A stretch of 64,000 nucleotides of DNA from Bacillota bacterium (lineage in GTDB: Bacteria > Bacillota > Clostridia > Christensenellales > CAG-138): assembly GCA_023459335.1 (NCBI GenBank), contig JAEWUO010000007.1:1-64000 (forward strand), in the 5' to 3' direction. Position numbers and translations under genes: made by a program. The notes under the pieces are model-generated. The model saw only the letters and a list, made by a program, of their open reading frames with translations, was not told where the DNA came from and made no database searches. Positions 33,105-43,600 of the stretch are shown piece by piece (position 1 is the stretch's first letter; every line of letters begins with the position of its first letter).

Positions 33105-34028
33105 ATGTTTACCGCCAAAGACGTAATGGCGCTGCGCGAACTGACGGGCGCCGGAATGATGGATTGCAAAAAAGCGCTGACCGAATGCGACGGCGACTTT
33201 GAAAAAGCAAAAGACTATCTGCGCGAGAAAGGCCTCGCAGCGGCCGCGAAAAAAGCCGGACGCATCGCCGCGGAAGGCATCGTCGGCAGCTACACCAGCG
33301 CGGACTCCGGCGTAGCCGTTATCATCGAGGTCAACTGCGAAACCGACTTCGTAGGCAAGACCGATGATTTCCACGATTTCGTCACAAAGCTTGCGGAACA
33401 AGTTGCGAAACAGAACCCCGCAGATGTGGACGCGCTGCTTGCGCAGGACGCGATTTTCGCAAAAGGGATGACCGTCAGCGCTACGCTGAACGAAATGGTC
33501 GCCAAAATCGGCGAGAAGATCAGCATCCGCCGCTTTGCCCGTTATGAGGGCGTAGTCGATACTTATATTCACCTCGGCGGCCGCATCGGCGTACTCGTCG
33601 ATATGGACGCGCCCGCGAGCCTGAAAGATAACGCGGAGCTTAAGCAGGTTGCGCACGACATCGCGATGCACATCGCTGCGGCTCGCCCCTCCTATCTCTG
33701 CCGCGGGGATGTCCCGTCGGAAGAGCTTGAGCACGAGAAGGAAATCAACCGCAACATGGCTCTCAACGAGGAAAAGCCAAAACCCGCAGCCGTCATTGAG
33801 AAGATGCTGACCGGCAGGATCGAAAAGTTCTATAAGGAAATCTGCCTATTAGAACAGCTGTTCGTCAAGGACAGCACCTTGTCGATCACCAACGTGCTGG
33901 AAAAAGCATCCAAAGACCTCGGCGCAAAGATTTCCGTCAAGCGCTTCACCCGCTATGAAATGGGCGAGGGCCTGCAGAAACGGGAGAACAACTTCGCGGA
34001 GGAAGTCATGAGCCAAACCAAGGCATAA
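33105..34028 (+). CDS. tsf: Elongation factor Ts
   Basis: 307 residues, the nucleotide exchange factor for EF-Tu. The first block is LRELTGAGMMDCKKALTECDGD. The core block is VIIEVNCETDFVGKTDDF. The length is that of long bacterial EF-Ts. GAAGGAGGATA precedes the ATG. A terminator hairpin follows at 34036, only 30 bases before pyrH. Confidence 0.97.
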   Translation: MFTAKDVMALRELTGAGMMDCKKALTECDGDFEKAKDYLREKGLAAAAKKAGRIAAEGIVGSYTSADSGVAVIIEVNCETDFVGKTDDFHDFVTKLAEQVAKQNPADVDALLAQDAIFAKGMTVSATLNEMVAKIGEKISIRRFARYEGVVDTYIHLGGRIGVLVDMDAPASLKDNAELKQVAHDIAMHIAAARPSYLCRGDVPSEELEHEKEINRNMALNEEKPKPAAVIEKMLTGRIEKFYKEICLLEQLFVKDSTLSITNVLEKASKDLGAKISVKRFTRYEMGEGLQKRENNFAEEVMSQTKA

Positions 34029-34035
34029 GGCGAAA

Positions 34036-34062
34036 GGAACACGGCAGCGTGTTCCTTTTTTT
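34036..34062 (+). terminator. Terminator between tsf and pyrH
   Basis: An 8-bp stem (GGAACACG / CGTGTTCC) with a GCAG loop and a T7 tail. Because pyrH starts only ~30 bases later and I see no separate promoter for it, readthrough or attenuation is likely. Confidence 0.9.
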
Positions 34063-34093
34063 CAGGGAAATCTTTATCGAAAGGCGCAAAAAT

Positions 34094-34786
34094 ATGTATC
34101 GTCGCGTATTGCTCAAGATCAGCGGGGAGGCGCTCTCTTCCGAAGAGTCCGTCATCTGCCGGAAAACTGTGGACAGCACCGCTCAAAAAATAAAAGCCGT
34201 ACGGGCAAAAGGCGTGCAGGTCGGCGTCGTAGTCGGCGGCGGAAACATTCTGCGCGGCAGGAGCGCGGAAGGGATGGAGCGCAACCGCGCGGACCATATG
34301 GGCATGCTCGCAACCGCGATCAACTCCCTCGCGCTGCAGGATGCGCTGGAGCAGATCGGCGTGCCGAGCGTTGTACAGTCCGCTGTGGACATGGACCGTT
34401 TCTGCGATCCGTATTCCGCCAGAAGCGCGAAATCAGCGCTGGAAGCAGACAAGGTCGTTCTGTTTGCTTGCGGCAGCGGATGCCCGTTTTTCTCGACGGA
34501 TACGGCCGCGGCGCTTCGCGCGGCGGAGATCGGGGCGGACGTGCTGCTTCTCGCGAAGAACATCGACGCGATCTATTCGGCCGACCCGAAAACAGATCCA
34601 GCCGCCGTGCGCTACGGAAGGATCAGCTACAGCCGCGTGGTTTCCGAAAATCTGCGAGCCACCGACCTGACCGCGATTACGCTCTGCAAAGAGCAGAAGA
34701 TCCCGATCCGCGTGTTCGCGCTGGATCAGATTGAGAAAATTTTCAACGACGATTCCGTCGGAACGCTGATTTCAGAACGGGAATAG
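34094..34786 (+). CDS. pyrH: UMP kinase
   Basis: 230 residues. It phosphorylates UMP to UDP. The start MYRRVLLKISGEAL, the loop VVVGGGNILRG, the block DHMGMLATAINSLALQDALE and the end FNDDSVGTLI are those of the hexameric bacterial enzyme. I choose the ATG at 34094 with GAAAGG upstream; the longer frame overlaps the terminator. frr follows after 142 bases with its own promoter. Confidence 0.96.
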   Translation: MYRRVLLKISGEALSSEESVICRKTVDSTAQKIKAVRAKGVQVGVVVGGGNILRGRSAEGMERNRADHMGMLATAINSLALQDALEQIGVPSVVQSAVDMDRFCDPYSARSAKSALEADKVVLFACGSGCPFFSTDTAAALRAAEIGADVLLLAKNIDAIYSADPKTDPAAVRYGRISYSRVVSENLRATDLTAITLCKEQKIPIRVFALDQIEKIFNDDSVGTLISERE

Positions 34787-34889
34787 TCCCTTTCTCTGGC
34801 CGCCTCGGAACGCGGAGCCGTACGCTCGCGACGCTGGCGGCATTTCTATACGGTTTCGCATTCAAGTTCGGGCTTGTATCGGAAGCGCA

Positions 34890-34925
34890 ACCTATAGTAG
34901 AATAGAACACGTACAGGAGGAATGC
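34890..34925 (+). promoter_or_regulatory. frr promoter
   Basis: TTGTAT and TAGAAT, spaced by about 18 bases, lie upstream of the AGGAGG of frr. This is a moderate match. Confidence 0.45.
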
Positions 34926-34928
34926 AAC

Positions 34929-35486
34929 ATGGCCAGCGATATAATCGATTGTACGAAAGAACGGATGCAGAAAACCATTCATGTGCTGAAAACGGAACTC
35001 GGCGGCCTTCGCGCCGGACGGGCGAACCCGCAGCTGCTCGACCGCATCCTTGTAGACTATTATGGCACGCCGACGCCGATCCAGCAGCTCGGAAACATCT
35101 CCACGCCGGAACCGCGGATGCTGTTGATCTCTGTGTGGGACAATAAAGCGATCCCCGCCGTCGAAAAAGCGATTCAGAAATCGGATCTCGGTATCAACCC
35201 GGCAAACGACGGGAAAGTGATCCGCCTGATGTTTCCGGAGCTGAACGAAGAACGCAGAAACGAACTCGTCAAGGTCGTGAAGAAAAAGGGCGAAGAGAGC
35301 AAGATCGCAATTCGCGCCATTCGCCGCGACGCGAACGAGCAGATCAAGAAAGACGAAAAGGATAAAGCCATCACAGAGGACGACCGCAAGATGCTGGACG
35401 ATAAAATTCAGAAATTGACGGACGATCAGATCAAGGAGATCGATGCGATCCTCGCCGCAAAGGAAAAGGAGATCCTCGCGGTTTGA
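34929..35486 (+). CDS. frr: Ribosome recycling factor
   Basis: 185 residues. It splits post-termination ribosomes with EF-G. It has the expected helices and the blocks GGLRAGRANPQLLDRILVDYYG, then GKVIRLMFPELNEERRNELVK. AGGAGG lies nine bases before the ATG. Its stop overlaps the TTG start of a small gene by four bases. Confidence 0.97.
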   Translation: MASDIIDCTKERMQKTIHVLKTELGGLRAGRANPQLLDRILVDYYGTPTPIQQLGNISTPEPRMLLISVWDNKAIPAVEKAIQKSDLGINPANDGKVIRLMFPELNEERRNELVKVVKKKGEESKIAIRAIRRDANEQIKKDEKDKAITEDDRKMLDDKIQKLTDDQIKEIDAILAAKEKEILAV

Positions 35487-35692
35487 CCGGCGTTCTTGGC
35501 CTGCCGCTCCAGCGGGCAATGGAAATTCTCGCGCGTGAAGGCGTAACCGTAACCGAACAGGAAGCGCGCTCCAGAAAAGGCGTGAACGACGGATCGGATG
35601 CGCGCGTCATCCGGCAGGACATATGGGATGAAACCCATGTAACGCTGATTTACGCGGTATTCCGAACCGAACCGAATGAAGCGAATGCTTGA
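35483..35692 (+). CDS. Small hypothetical protein overlapping frr
   Basis: 69 residues. It starts with TTG in the overlap TTGA with the frr stop, which indicates translational coupling; AAGGAG is 12 bases upstream. The sequence GLPLQRAMEILAREGVTVTEQEARS has a faint likeness to PASTA domains, but the family is not recognised. Reading-frame coherence and the neat overlap support a real gene. Its stop lies in an 11-bp hairpin (35689-35722). Confidence 0.6.
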   Translation: MTGVLGLPLQRAMEILAREGVTVTEQEARSRKGVNDGSDARVIRQDIWDETHVTLIYAVFRTEPNEANA

Positions 35693-35722
35693 GGTGCAGG
35701 GTGCTTTCGCTCTGCACCTCAA
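35689..35722 (+). terminator. Hairpin before uppS
   Basis: An 11-bp perfect stem (TTGAGGTGCAG / CTGCACCTCAA) with a 12-base loop, not followed by a T run. It lies 17 bases upstream of uppS. It is more likely an mRNA-stability or translation-control element than a full terminator. Confidence 0.6.
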
Positions 35723-35738
35723 TCTGTAACGGGGGTTT

Positions 35739-36491
35739 ATGGCACGATACAGCGAAGAACAGATCAGCGCGCTGGGCCTCGAAAAAGAGGCTCTGCCAAA
35801 ACATGTCGCTATCATTATGGATGGCAATGGACGCTGGGCGAAGGCGAGAAAGTTGCCGCGCAGCGCGGGACACCGCGCCGGTACGGACCGCCTGCGTGGA
35901 ATTATCCGCCTTTCCTCCGACCTTGGACTCGACTCGCTGACGCTGTATGCATTTTCGACCGAAAACTGGAAACGGCCGAAGGACGAAGTCGGCACACTGA
36001 TGGCGCTGTTGATCGAGTATTTTACCAATGAGATCGACGAACTTTCCGAAAATAATGTGCGCATCCGCATCATCGGAGCATACGAAGAACTTGCCGCACC
36101 CGTGCGCTTGGTCATCGAGCGGGCGATGAAACGGACGGAAAGAAACACTGGTTTAATCCTGAACATCGCGCTGAACTACGGCAGCCGCGCGGAAATCCTG
36201 CGCGCGGCGAATCTCGCGATGCGCCAGGCGCGGGAAGAAGGCACGGAGGAAATCACCGCGGAGATGCTCGAGCGAAACCTCTATACGGCGGGGCAGCCGG
36301 AGGTTGACCTATTGATCCGTACTAGCGGCGAACAGCGACTTTCCAATTTCTTACTGTATCAGATTTCCTACGCAGAATTTCTGTTTCCCGAAGAGAACTG
36401 GCCGGATTTTTCGGATGAAGCCTATCTGAACGCGCTGCGCGTTTATCAGAAACGGTCGCGCCGGTTTGGCGGGGTGGAGGAGAACGCATGA
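35739..36491 (+). CDS. uppS: Undecaprenyl diphosphate synthase
   Basis: 250 residues. It makes the C55 lipid carrier for cell-wall synthesis by cis-prenyl addition. The catalytic Asp28 lies in IIMDGNGRWAK. The blocks GHRAGTDRLRG and YAFSTENWKRPKDEV are typical, and LLIRTSGEQRLSNFLLYQISYAEF ends the core. GGGGG precedes the ATG by five bases. The stop overlaps the start of cdsA (ATGA). Confidence 0.96.
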   Translation: MARYSEEQISALGLEKEALPKHVAIIMDGNGRWAKARKLPRSAGHRAGTDRLRGIIRLSSDLGLDSLTLYAFSTENWKRPKDEVGTLMALLIEYFTNEIDELSENNVRIRIIGAYEELAAPVRLVIERAMKRTERNTGLILNIALNYGSRAEILRAANLAMRQAREEGTEEITAEMLERNLYTAGQPEVDLLIRTSGEQRLSNFLLYQISYAEFLFPEENWPDFSDEAYLNALRVYQKRSRRFGGVEENA

Positions 36492-37303
36492 AGACACGCA
36501 TCATCGTGGGCATTCTGCTGGTACTCATGCTGATCGCCGTGCTGTTCTTCGGCGGATTTATCCTGCTGAGCGTCCTCGCGCTGTTTTCGCTCGCGGCGAT
36601 TTATGAAATGGGACAAACATTCCGCAAGAAGAGCTACGATCCGATCCTGATTCCGGCGTATGTGTTCGCGTTGTCCTATCCGTTTGTGTATTTCTACCTG
36701 GGCATGCTCTCGATGTTTATCCTCTATATGGCTTCCGTAATGGCGACGATGATCTGGTCGTTGTTTACGAAGCGGCATACGACAAACGATATAATCCCTT
36801 CGCTGTTTATCCTGAATTATCCGACGCTGTTTCTGATGTGCATGCTGCTTGTCTACTTCAGCTTTCGGCGTCCCATCGCCCTCGTCGCCGCGGGCATGGC
36901 GTACGCAGCGCCGGAGTGCTCGGATACATTCGCGTATTTCGGCGGGACGTTTTTTGGAAAGCATAAGCTTTGCCCGACGATAAGCCCCAAGAAAACGGTG
37001 GAAGGCGCGGTTTTCGCCCTGCTGGGAGGAACGGCGTTCGGCGTCGGAATGACGTATCTGCAGCGGCTCTGGGGAGCGGATATTCGGCCGCTCGTCCTGA
37101 TCCTGCTGGGGCTCGGCTGCGGATTATTATCGCAGTTCGGCGATCTCTTCGCGTCTCTTCTCAAACGTTGGGCGGGCGTTAAGGATTTTTCCAGCGTTTT
37201 CCCCGGTCATGGCGGAATCATCGACCGTATCGACAGCATCATGTTTTGTACACCGCTTGTGCTGTGCGTATTCCTGATCATGCAGAAACTCATGGCCTTC
37301 TAG
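36488..37303 (+). CDS. cdsA: Phosphatidate cytidylyltransferase
   Basis: 271 residues with about seven membrane helices. It makes CDP-diacylglycerol from phosphatidate and CTP. The signature is seen toward the C-terminus: LCPTISPKKTVEGAVFALLGG, then GDLFASLLKRWAGVKDFS, then FPGHGGIIDRIDS. It overlaps uppS by four bases, so the two are translationally coupled. Confidence 0.95.
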   Translation: MKTRIIVGILLVLMLIAVLFFGGFILLSVLALFSLAAIYEMGQTFRKKSYDPILIPAYVFALSYPFVYFYLGMLSMFILYMASVMATMIWSLFTKRHTTNDIIPSLFILNYPTLFLMCMLLVYFSFRRPIALVAAGMAYAAPECSDTFAYFGGTFFGKHKLCPTISPKKTVEGAVFALLGGTAFGVGMTYLQRLWGADIRPLVLILLGLGCGLLSQFGDLFASLLKRWAGVKDFSSVFPGHGGIIDRIDSIMFCTPLVLCVFLIMQKLMAF

Positions 37304-37338
37304 TTGCGCATATAAAAATTAATGACGGATATTAAATT

Positions 37339-38505
37339 ATGTTAAAGAATATTTCGGTGCTGGGAAGCACCGGCTCCATCGGCAGGCAGACTCTGGACGT
37401 CATCGCCTCCCATCCGGATGAGATGGCGCTCTTTGGTATTGCGGCAAATAAGGATGTTGAAACGCTGATCCGGCAGGCGCAGGAATTCAAACCGCGTATC
37501 GTCGCCTGCGCAACGGAATTCGACGCGACCCTTCTGCCCGAAGGCACGGAGGCGTATTTTGGTTATGGTGCGACGGAACGACTCGCGGCGCAGCCGGAAG
37601 CGGACGTCGTCGTAAACGGGATCAGCGGGTTTGCCGCGCTTTCGCCTCTGATCGCGTCGCTCAGAGCGGGCAAACGCGTCGCGCTTGCCAACAAAGAAAG
37701 CATCGTTTGCGGCAAGGCACTGGTCGACGAAACGCTGCAAGCGTTCGGCGGTGAGATGATTCCCGTGGACAGCGAACAGTCCGCCATCTTTCAATGCCTG
37801 CAAAACGGACGCAGGAATGAAGTTCAAAAACTGATCCTGACCGCATCCGGCGGCCCGTTCTGGCGAAAACCGCGCAACGAGCTGGAAGGCATCACCGTCG
37901 AGCAGGCGCTGGCGCATCCGACCTGGAATATGGGGAAAAAGATTACGATCGACTCCGCGACGCTGTTCAATAAAGGGCTGGAAGTGATCGAGGCGGCGTA
38001 TCTATTCGGTTTCTCCGCTGATCAGATCGACGTCGTCATCCACCCGCAATCCATCGTGCACTCCATGGTAGCTTTCAGGGACGGTACCTGTATGGCGAAC
38101 ATGAGTAAGCCGGATATGCGCCTGCCGATCCAATACGCCATCACAAACCCCGAACGGATCATTTCTTCCTGCTCGCCTCTTTTGCTGTATCGGGAAGAAC
38201 CGCTGTCGTTCTTCGAGCCGGATCCCGACCGGTTTCCTGCGCTGCGCCTTGCGTTTGAAGCGCTTCAAGAAGGCGCTTCCTTTCCGCTCGTGTATAATGG
38301 CGCAAATGAGGCGGCTGTGGAAGCATTTTGTAGCGGACGAATCGGCTTTCTGGACATCGAACGAGTCGTGGACTATACTTTACAGGAACACTCTCCAGAG
38401 ACGCTCCACAGCCTGGAGGAGATCATGGAGGCGGATTGCCGGGCGCGGAAGATTTCGTCCCGATTCATCGCAAGCCTCGCTCAGGAAAGGCGGACACCGC
38501 ATTGA
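37339..38505 (+). CDS. dxr: 1-deoxy-D-xylulose 5-phosphate reductoisomerase
   Basis: 388 residues, the second step of the MEP isoprenoid pathway. The NADPH motif is VLGSTGSIGRQTLDVIA at the start. The metal and substrate region is VALANKESIVCGK, PVDSEQSAIFQCL, then ILTASGGPFWRK. ispG of the same pathway is two genes away. The stop overlaps the TTG of rseP. Confidence 0.96.
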   Translation: MLKNISVLGSTGSIGRQTLDVIASHPDEMALFGIAANKDVETLIRQAQEFKPRIVACATEFDATLLPEGTEAYFGYGATERLAAQPEADVVVNGISGFAALSPLIASLRAGKRVALANKESIVCGKALVDETLQAFGGEMIPVDSEQSAIFQCLQNGRRNEVQKLILTASGGPFWRKPRNELEGITVEQALAHPTWNMGKKITIDSATLFNKGLEVIEAAYLFGFSADQIDVVIHPQSIVHSMVAFRDGTCMANMSKPDMRLPIQYAITNPERIISSCSPLLLYREEPLSFFEPDPDRFPALRLAFEALQEGASFPLVYNGANEAAVEAFCSGRIGFLDIERVVDYTLQEHSPETLHSLEEIMEADCRARKISSRFIASLAQERRTPH

Positions 38506-39539
38506 CCACAGCTATTTCCGTCGTCGTCGCGCTGGTATTGCTCTCGCTGCTCGTGATGATTCACGAACTCGGGCATTTTGGCGCTGGCCGCGCGTTTGGA
38601 TTCTCCATCCTGGAGTTTTCCATTGGCATGGGCCCGAAACTCCTGCAAAAAAAAGGTAAAAAAGGTACGGAGTTCAACGTCCGCGCGTTCCCCATCGGCG
38701 GCATGTGCCGCTTTGAGGGCGAAGACGAAGCGGCCAAAAACGAGCGCTCCTTCAATGCGCAGAACGTTTGGAAACGCATTGCCGTCGTGCTCGCGGGGCC
38801 GCTGACAAACCTCATTTTCGCAATTATTCTTTCGTTTATCACACTGATAGCGTTCGGCGATTTCATGCCCGCCGTTCAGTCGGTGTCGCTGGATTCTCCG
38901 GCCGCGATCGCGGGCTTACAAACGGACGACGTCATCGTTGGCATCGACGGCAAACCGGTCAAGTTTTATTTTCAGACGGTCGATATGATCCGCGCTGTCG
39001 AGACGCCGGATACCACGATCACCGTGGAGCGAAACGGCGAGCGCGTGAACCTCGATGTAAAAGATATTTATAACAAAACGCTTGGGCATAATCTGCTTGG
39101 CGTGACAATTTCGACAGAACGCGTCAAATTCGGCGTCGGAGAATCCGCGGCTCGTTCGGTCAATTATGTGACGGCGACGCTGGCGGAAACGTTCCGTTTT
39201 TTCGGCCGGCTGACGCAGGGAAATGTATCCAGCTCCGACGCGGCGGGTCCGGTCGCCATCGTCGCCATGATCAGCGAGGCGGTTCGTTCCGGCGGGGAAA
39301 ACGTGCTTCGCCTGCTCGTGCTTATCAGCGCGAGTCTCGGAATTATGAACCTTCTGCCGATTCCGGCGATGGACGGCGGGCGGCTCGTGTTCATGTTCAT
39401 CGAAGCGGTACGCGGCAAGCCGATCGCGCCGGAAAAAGAAGGTATGATCCACTTCGTCGGATTGATCCTGCTCTTCGGGCTGATCATCCTATTGACGTTT
39501 AACGACGTGACAAACCTGCTGAACGGTACGATCGGATAG
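38502..39539 (+). CDS. rseP: Site-2 protease, RseP/RasP type
   Basis: 345 residues. I use the TTG at 38502, which overlaps the dxr stop (TTGA); AAAGG lies about 10 bases upstream. It is an intramembrane zinc protease with HELGH (21-25) in the first helix, a PDZ domain (about 115-190), and NLLPIPAMDGGRLVF with the third zinc ligand Asp near the C-terminus. In Bacillus the relative RasP cleaves anti-sigma factors and signal-peptide remnants. The target here is unknown. Confidence 0.94.
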   Translation: MTTAISVVVALVLLSLLVMIHELGHFGAGRAFGFSILEFSIGMGPKLLQKKGKKGTEFNVRAFPIGGMCRFEGEDEAAKNERSFNAQNVWKRIAVVLAGPLTNLIFAIILSFITLIAFGDFMPAVQSVSLDSPAAIAGLQTDDVIVGIDGKPVKFYFQTVDMIRAVETPDTTITVERNGERVNLDVKDIYNKTLGHNLLGVTISTERVKFGVGESAARSVNYVTATLAETFRFFGRLTQGNVSSSDAAGPVAIVAMISEAVRSGGENVLRLLVLISASLGIMNLLPIPAMDGGRLVFMFIEAVRGKPIAPEKEGMIHFVGLILLFGLIILLTFNDVTNLLNGTIG

Positions 39540-39553
39540 TCTGAGAGGTTCGA

Positions 39554-40624
39554 TTGGGAAAGAATACAAAACAAATTCGCGTCGGCGGCGTTCCCGTCGG
39601 CGGAGGCTCGCCGGTGACGGTGCAGTCCATGACGAATACGGATACGCGGGACGCCGAAGCCACAGCAGCGCAGATTGAGCGGCTGGCCGAGGCGGGCTGC
39701 GACATCGTGCGCGTCTCCGTATACGATAAGGCGTGCGCGGATGCGATTCGAAAAATCAGGGACAACATCCATATCCCGCTCGTCGCGGACGTGCACTTCG
39801 ACTATCGTCTTGCGATATCGGCAATCGAAAACGGCGCCGATAAACTGCGGTTCAATCCCGGCAACATCGGCGACGAATCGCGCGTGCGCGCGCTTGTGAG
39901 CTGCGCAAAATCGCATACAACGCCCATTCGCATCGGCGTCAACGCAGGCTCGATCGAACCTGCCCTTCGACAAAAATACGGCGGTGCAAGCGTAGACGCG
40001 ATGATTGAGAGCGCGTTAAAACACGTCGCGATTTTGGAACGCGAAGGGTTTTACGATATCGTTCTTTCGCTGAAAGCTTCAAATGTGCGGGATACAGTAG
40101 ATGCGTACCGCGCCGTCAGCGCGCGCGTGGATTATCCGCTCCATATCGGCGTGACCGAAACGGGCGACGTTGCAAACGGAATCATTAAATCCGCCGCGGG
40201 GATCGGCGCACTGCTTCTGGACGGCATCGGGGATACGATACGCGTTTCCCTGACAGACGATCCCGTGCGCGAAGTGGAGACGGGCCTTCGGATTCTCCGC
40301 GCGGTTGGGCTGCGAAAAGACGACGTCGAGATCGTAAGCTGCCCGACCTGCGGCAGAACGCGCGTGGACGTTAAGAAGATGGTGGAACTCGTCAACGGCA
40401 GGCTGCCGCACAAGTGGGGATATCTGAAAGTCGCGGTCATGGGCTGCGCGGTGAACGGTCCCGGGGAAGCGCGGGACGCGGATATCGGCGTAGCGTTCGG
40501 AGACGGAAACGGCGTCCTGTTCGAAAAAGGAGCGCAGGTCTGCCACGGAGACGCGGAAGATATGATCGAACGGCTGATCGTCCGCGCGACGGAATTGCTC
40601 GCTATGCAGGAGAGAGGCCAATAA
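39554..40624 (+). CDS. ispG: 4-hydroxy-3-methylbut-2-enyl diphosphate synthase
   Basis: 356 residues, a late step of the MEP pathway. The [4Fe-4S] ligands are Cys263 and Cys266 (SCPTCGRT) and Cys298 in MGCAVNGPGEA, with the Glu of that motif as fourth ligand. The first block is VQSMTNTDTRDAEATAAQI. It starts at a TTG 14 bases after rseP. In many Firmicutes proS sits between rseP and polC; here ispG takes that place. Confidence 0.96.
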   Translation: MGKNTKQIRVGGVPVGGGSPVTVQSMTNTDTRDAEATAAQIERLAEAGCDIVRVSVYDKACADAIRKIRDNIHIPLVADVHFDYRLAISAIENGADKLRFNPGNIGDESRVRALVSCAKSHTTPIRIGVNAGSIEPALRQKYGGASVDAMIESALKHVAILEREGFYDIVLSLKASNVRDTVDAYRAVSARVDYPLHIGVTETGDVANGIIKSAAGIGALLLDGIGDTIRVSLTDDPVREVETGLRILRAVGLRKDDVEIVSCPTCGRTRVDVKKMVELVNGRLPHKWGYLKVAVMGCAVNGPGEARDADIGVAFGDGNGVLFEKGAQVCHGDAEDMIERLIVRATELLAMQERGQ

Positions 40625-40646
40625 CAATACCGGAGGGCGGAAAGGG

Positions 40647-43600
40647 TTGCAGGAAGAACTCCTCGACACGCTGAGGCGCGTCGGCATTATGGACGAATCC
40701 GTCCATTTGGAAAACGTAACCCTGAACCGTGAGCAGAACCTGCTGACGGTCTTTTTTCAATGCGATCGGGAACCTGCGATCGAACTGACCCAAAAGCTCA
40801 CGCAGGAAATTGAAAAGCAGCTCGGGGGAACGCGCGTCCGTGTCGACTGGAGGACGAAACGTGCGTCTGTCGACGATGACGAACCGGCTCCCGCAGTCAA
40901 GAGCGCCGCTCCCGCCGTGAAACCTGCGACCGCCGGAAAACGAATTGTATTCGGCGGATTTGTCGCGTCGACGCGCATCACACCGATTGCGAACCTGAAA
41001 AGCGGCGGCGAAAAATGCGTGATTGAAGGCGCGATTGTCGCGATCACCGAGCGTAATTCCTTTAAAAACAAACGTCGCGGCGGCGAACTCAGTTATCCGC
41101 TCGACGTCACCGTGTCGGACGGGACGGATTCGGTATATTGTTCCCTTCTGATTGACAGCGAAGAACAAAAAACGAAGCTTGTTTCCGAACTGGAGAAGAG
41201 CCGGAAAAATGGCGACCGGCTGCTTGCGCAGGGTGTCTGTCGCACGTCACAGATCAACGGCGAACTGGTATTCTACGCCAATAACGTCTGTCTCGTTCCG
41301 TTCGAAGGCAGACAGGATAAAAGCGAAGAAAAGCGCGTCGAGCTGCATCTGCATACGCGAATGTCCATGCTTGACGCCATCACGGATATCGACAAAGCAT
41401 TCGAGACCGCAAAACGGTTCGGGCATAAAGCGCTCGCCGTTACCGACCACGGCGTCGTGCAGGCGTTTCCGGCTGCCGCGAAGGCAGCGAAAAAAAACGG
41501 CGTCAAGCCGATCTTTGGTGTGGAAGGGTACCTGCTGCGCGAATCCGAACTGATCGGCATGGACCAAACGTTCGTCGTGTTCGACCTCGAAACGACGGGG
41601 CTGAAACCGGAACAATGCGAAATCATCGAAATCGGTGCGGTAAAATTGAAAAACGGCGAAATCATCGACCGTTTTCAGACGTTTGTCAATGACGGCGTCG
41701 TGATTCCCGCGAACATCACGGCGCTCACCGGCATCACGACGGACATGCTCGCCGGCGCGCCGAATACGCGGGAAGTACTGACGAGTTTTCACACGTTTTG
41801 CACGGGCTGCTGCCTGGTCGCGCACAACGCGGAGTTCGACATGAGTTTTGTGCGTCATCACGGCGGACGGTTCGGGTTAACGTTTGATTTCCCGTACGCG
41901 GACACGCTCATGCTTTCACGCGATCTGATGCACGACCTTGTCAACCATAAGCTGGATACGGTCTGCGACGCGCTCGGCGTTGTGCTGAAAGACCACCACC
42001 GCGCGACGGACGACGCCGCCGCGACGGGTGAAGTATTCTTGAAGCTGCTCAGTATGCTGCGCGGTTTGGGTTTGAACCGGCTGCCGATCCGAACGGAGGA
42101 AACGAAACAGGAACGCGGAAAAAAACGCGCGACAAACCATATCATCATCCTCGCCAAAACGCAGGCGGGAATGAAAAACCTGTATCGGATCGTCAGCTAC
42201 GCGCATCTCGATCATTTTTACTATACTCCCGTCATTCCTTACAGCCTGCTGATGATTTATCGGGAAGGACTCATCCTCGGAACGGCCTGCGAAGCGGGCG
42301 AACTTTATCGGGCGATTCTGAACGGAGCGGAAGCGGAACAGATCGAATCCATCGCGAAAGACTATGATTTTCTGGAGATTCAGCCGTGCTGTAACAACGC
42401 GTTTCTTGTGCGCGAAGGAAAGGCGAGCGAAGAGCGCATTCTGGAGATCAACAGGGAGATTGTATCGCTCGGCGAACGGCTTGACATCCTGGTCGCCGCG
42501 ACGGGGGACGTACATTTTCTCGACCCGGAGGACGCGATCTACCGCGAAGTAATCCTGACGAAAAACGGGTTTGAGGACGCGTCCTTTCAAGCGCCGCTCT
42601 ATTATAAAACCACAACGGAAATGCTTGAGGAATTTTCCTATCTGGGAAAAGAAAAGGCGCGCAGCGTCGTCGTCGATGTGCCGAACCGTATCGCAGAATC
42701 CTGCGAACTGCTCCAGCCGTTCCCGGACGGCACGCATGCGCCGACCATTGAAAACGCAAGTGAGATTCTGCGGGACATGGCGCTGGGCAAGGCGCACGCA
42801 ATCTACGGCGACCCGCTGCCCGACGCGGTGCAGGCGCGGCTCGACCGCGAACTCAAGTCCATCATCGGGAACGGATTTGCTTCCCTTTATCTGATGGCGC
42901 AGAGGCTTGTATCCAAGAGCAACTCGGACGGCTACCTTGTCGGCTCGCGCGGTTCGGTCGGTTCCTCGTTCGTCGCGACCATGGCCGGCATCACCGAGGT
43001 AAACCCGCTCCAGCCGCACTATGTCTGCCCTGAATGCAGGCACAGCGATTTCGACGTAGACCGGCTTCAATACGCCTGCGGCATCGACATGCCGGCGAAA
43101 GACTGCCCGGTCTGCGGCACGCGCTATACAAAGGCCGGTTTCGATATCCCGTTCGAGGTGTTTCTCGGGTTCGACGGCGATAAAACGCCGGATATCGATC
43201 TGAATTTTTCAGGTGATTATCAGCCGACCGCGCATCGATACGTCGAGGAAATGATGGGACGCGGACATGCCTTCCGCGCGGGTACGATCAGCGGCATTGC
43301 GGAGCGCACAGCATTCGAATACGTCCGCGCATACGAGGAGAAGACTGGAAAAACGCTGCGCCGAGCCGAACGTGAACGCCTTGCGAAAGGCTGCCAAGAC
43401 GTTAAAGTCACCACCGGACAGCATCCGGGCGGCATCGTCGTCGTACCCAAAGAGGACGACATTCTCGACTACACCCCGATTCAGTACCCCGCGGATAAGG
43501 CGGACAAGAACACGATCACAACACACTTCGACTTTCACTCAATGGACGACCGGCTTGTCAAACTGGATATCCTCGGGCACGACGACCCGACCGCGCTGAG

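Noticed and set aside
32325..33734. 469-residue minus-strand frame opposite rpsB and tsf
   Set aside because: It is an antisense shadow of two universally conserved genes.
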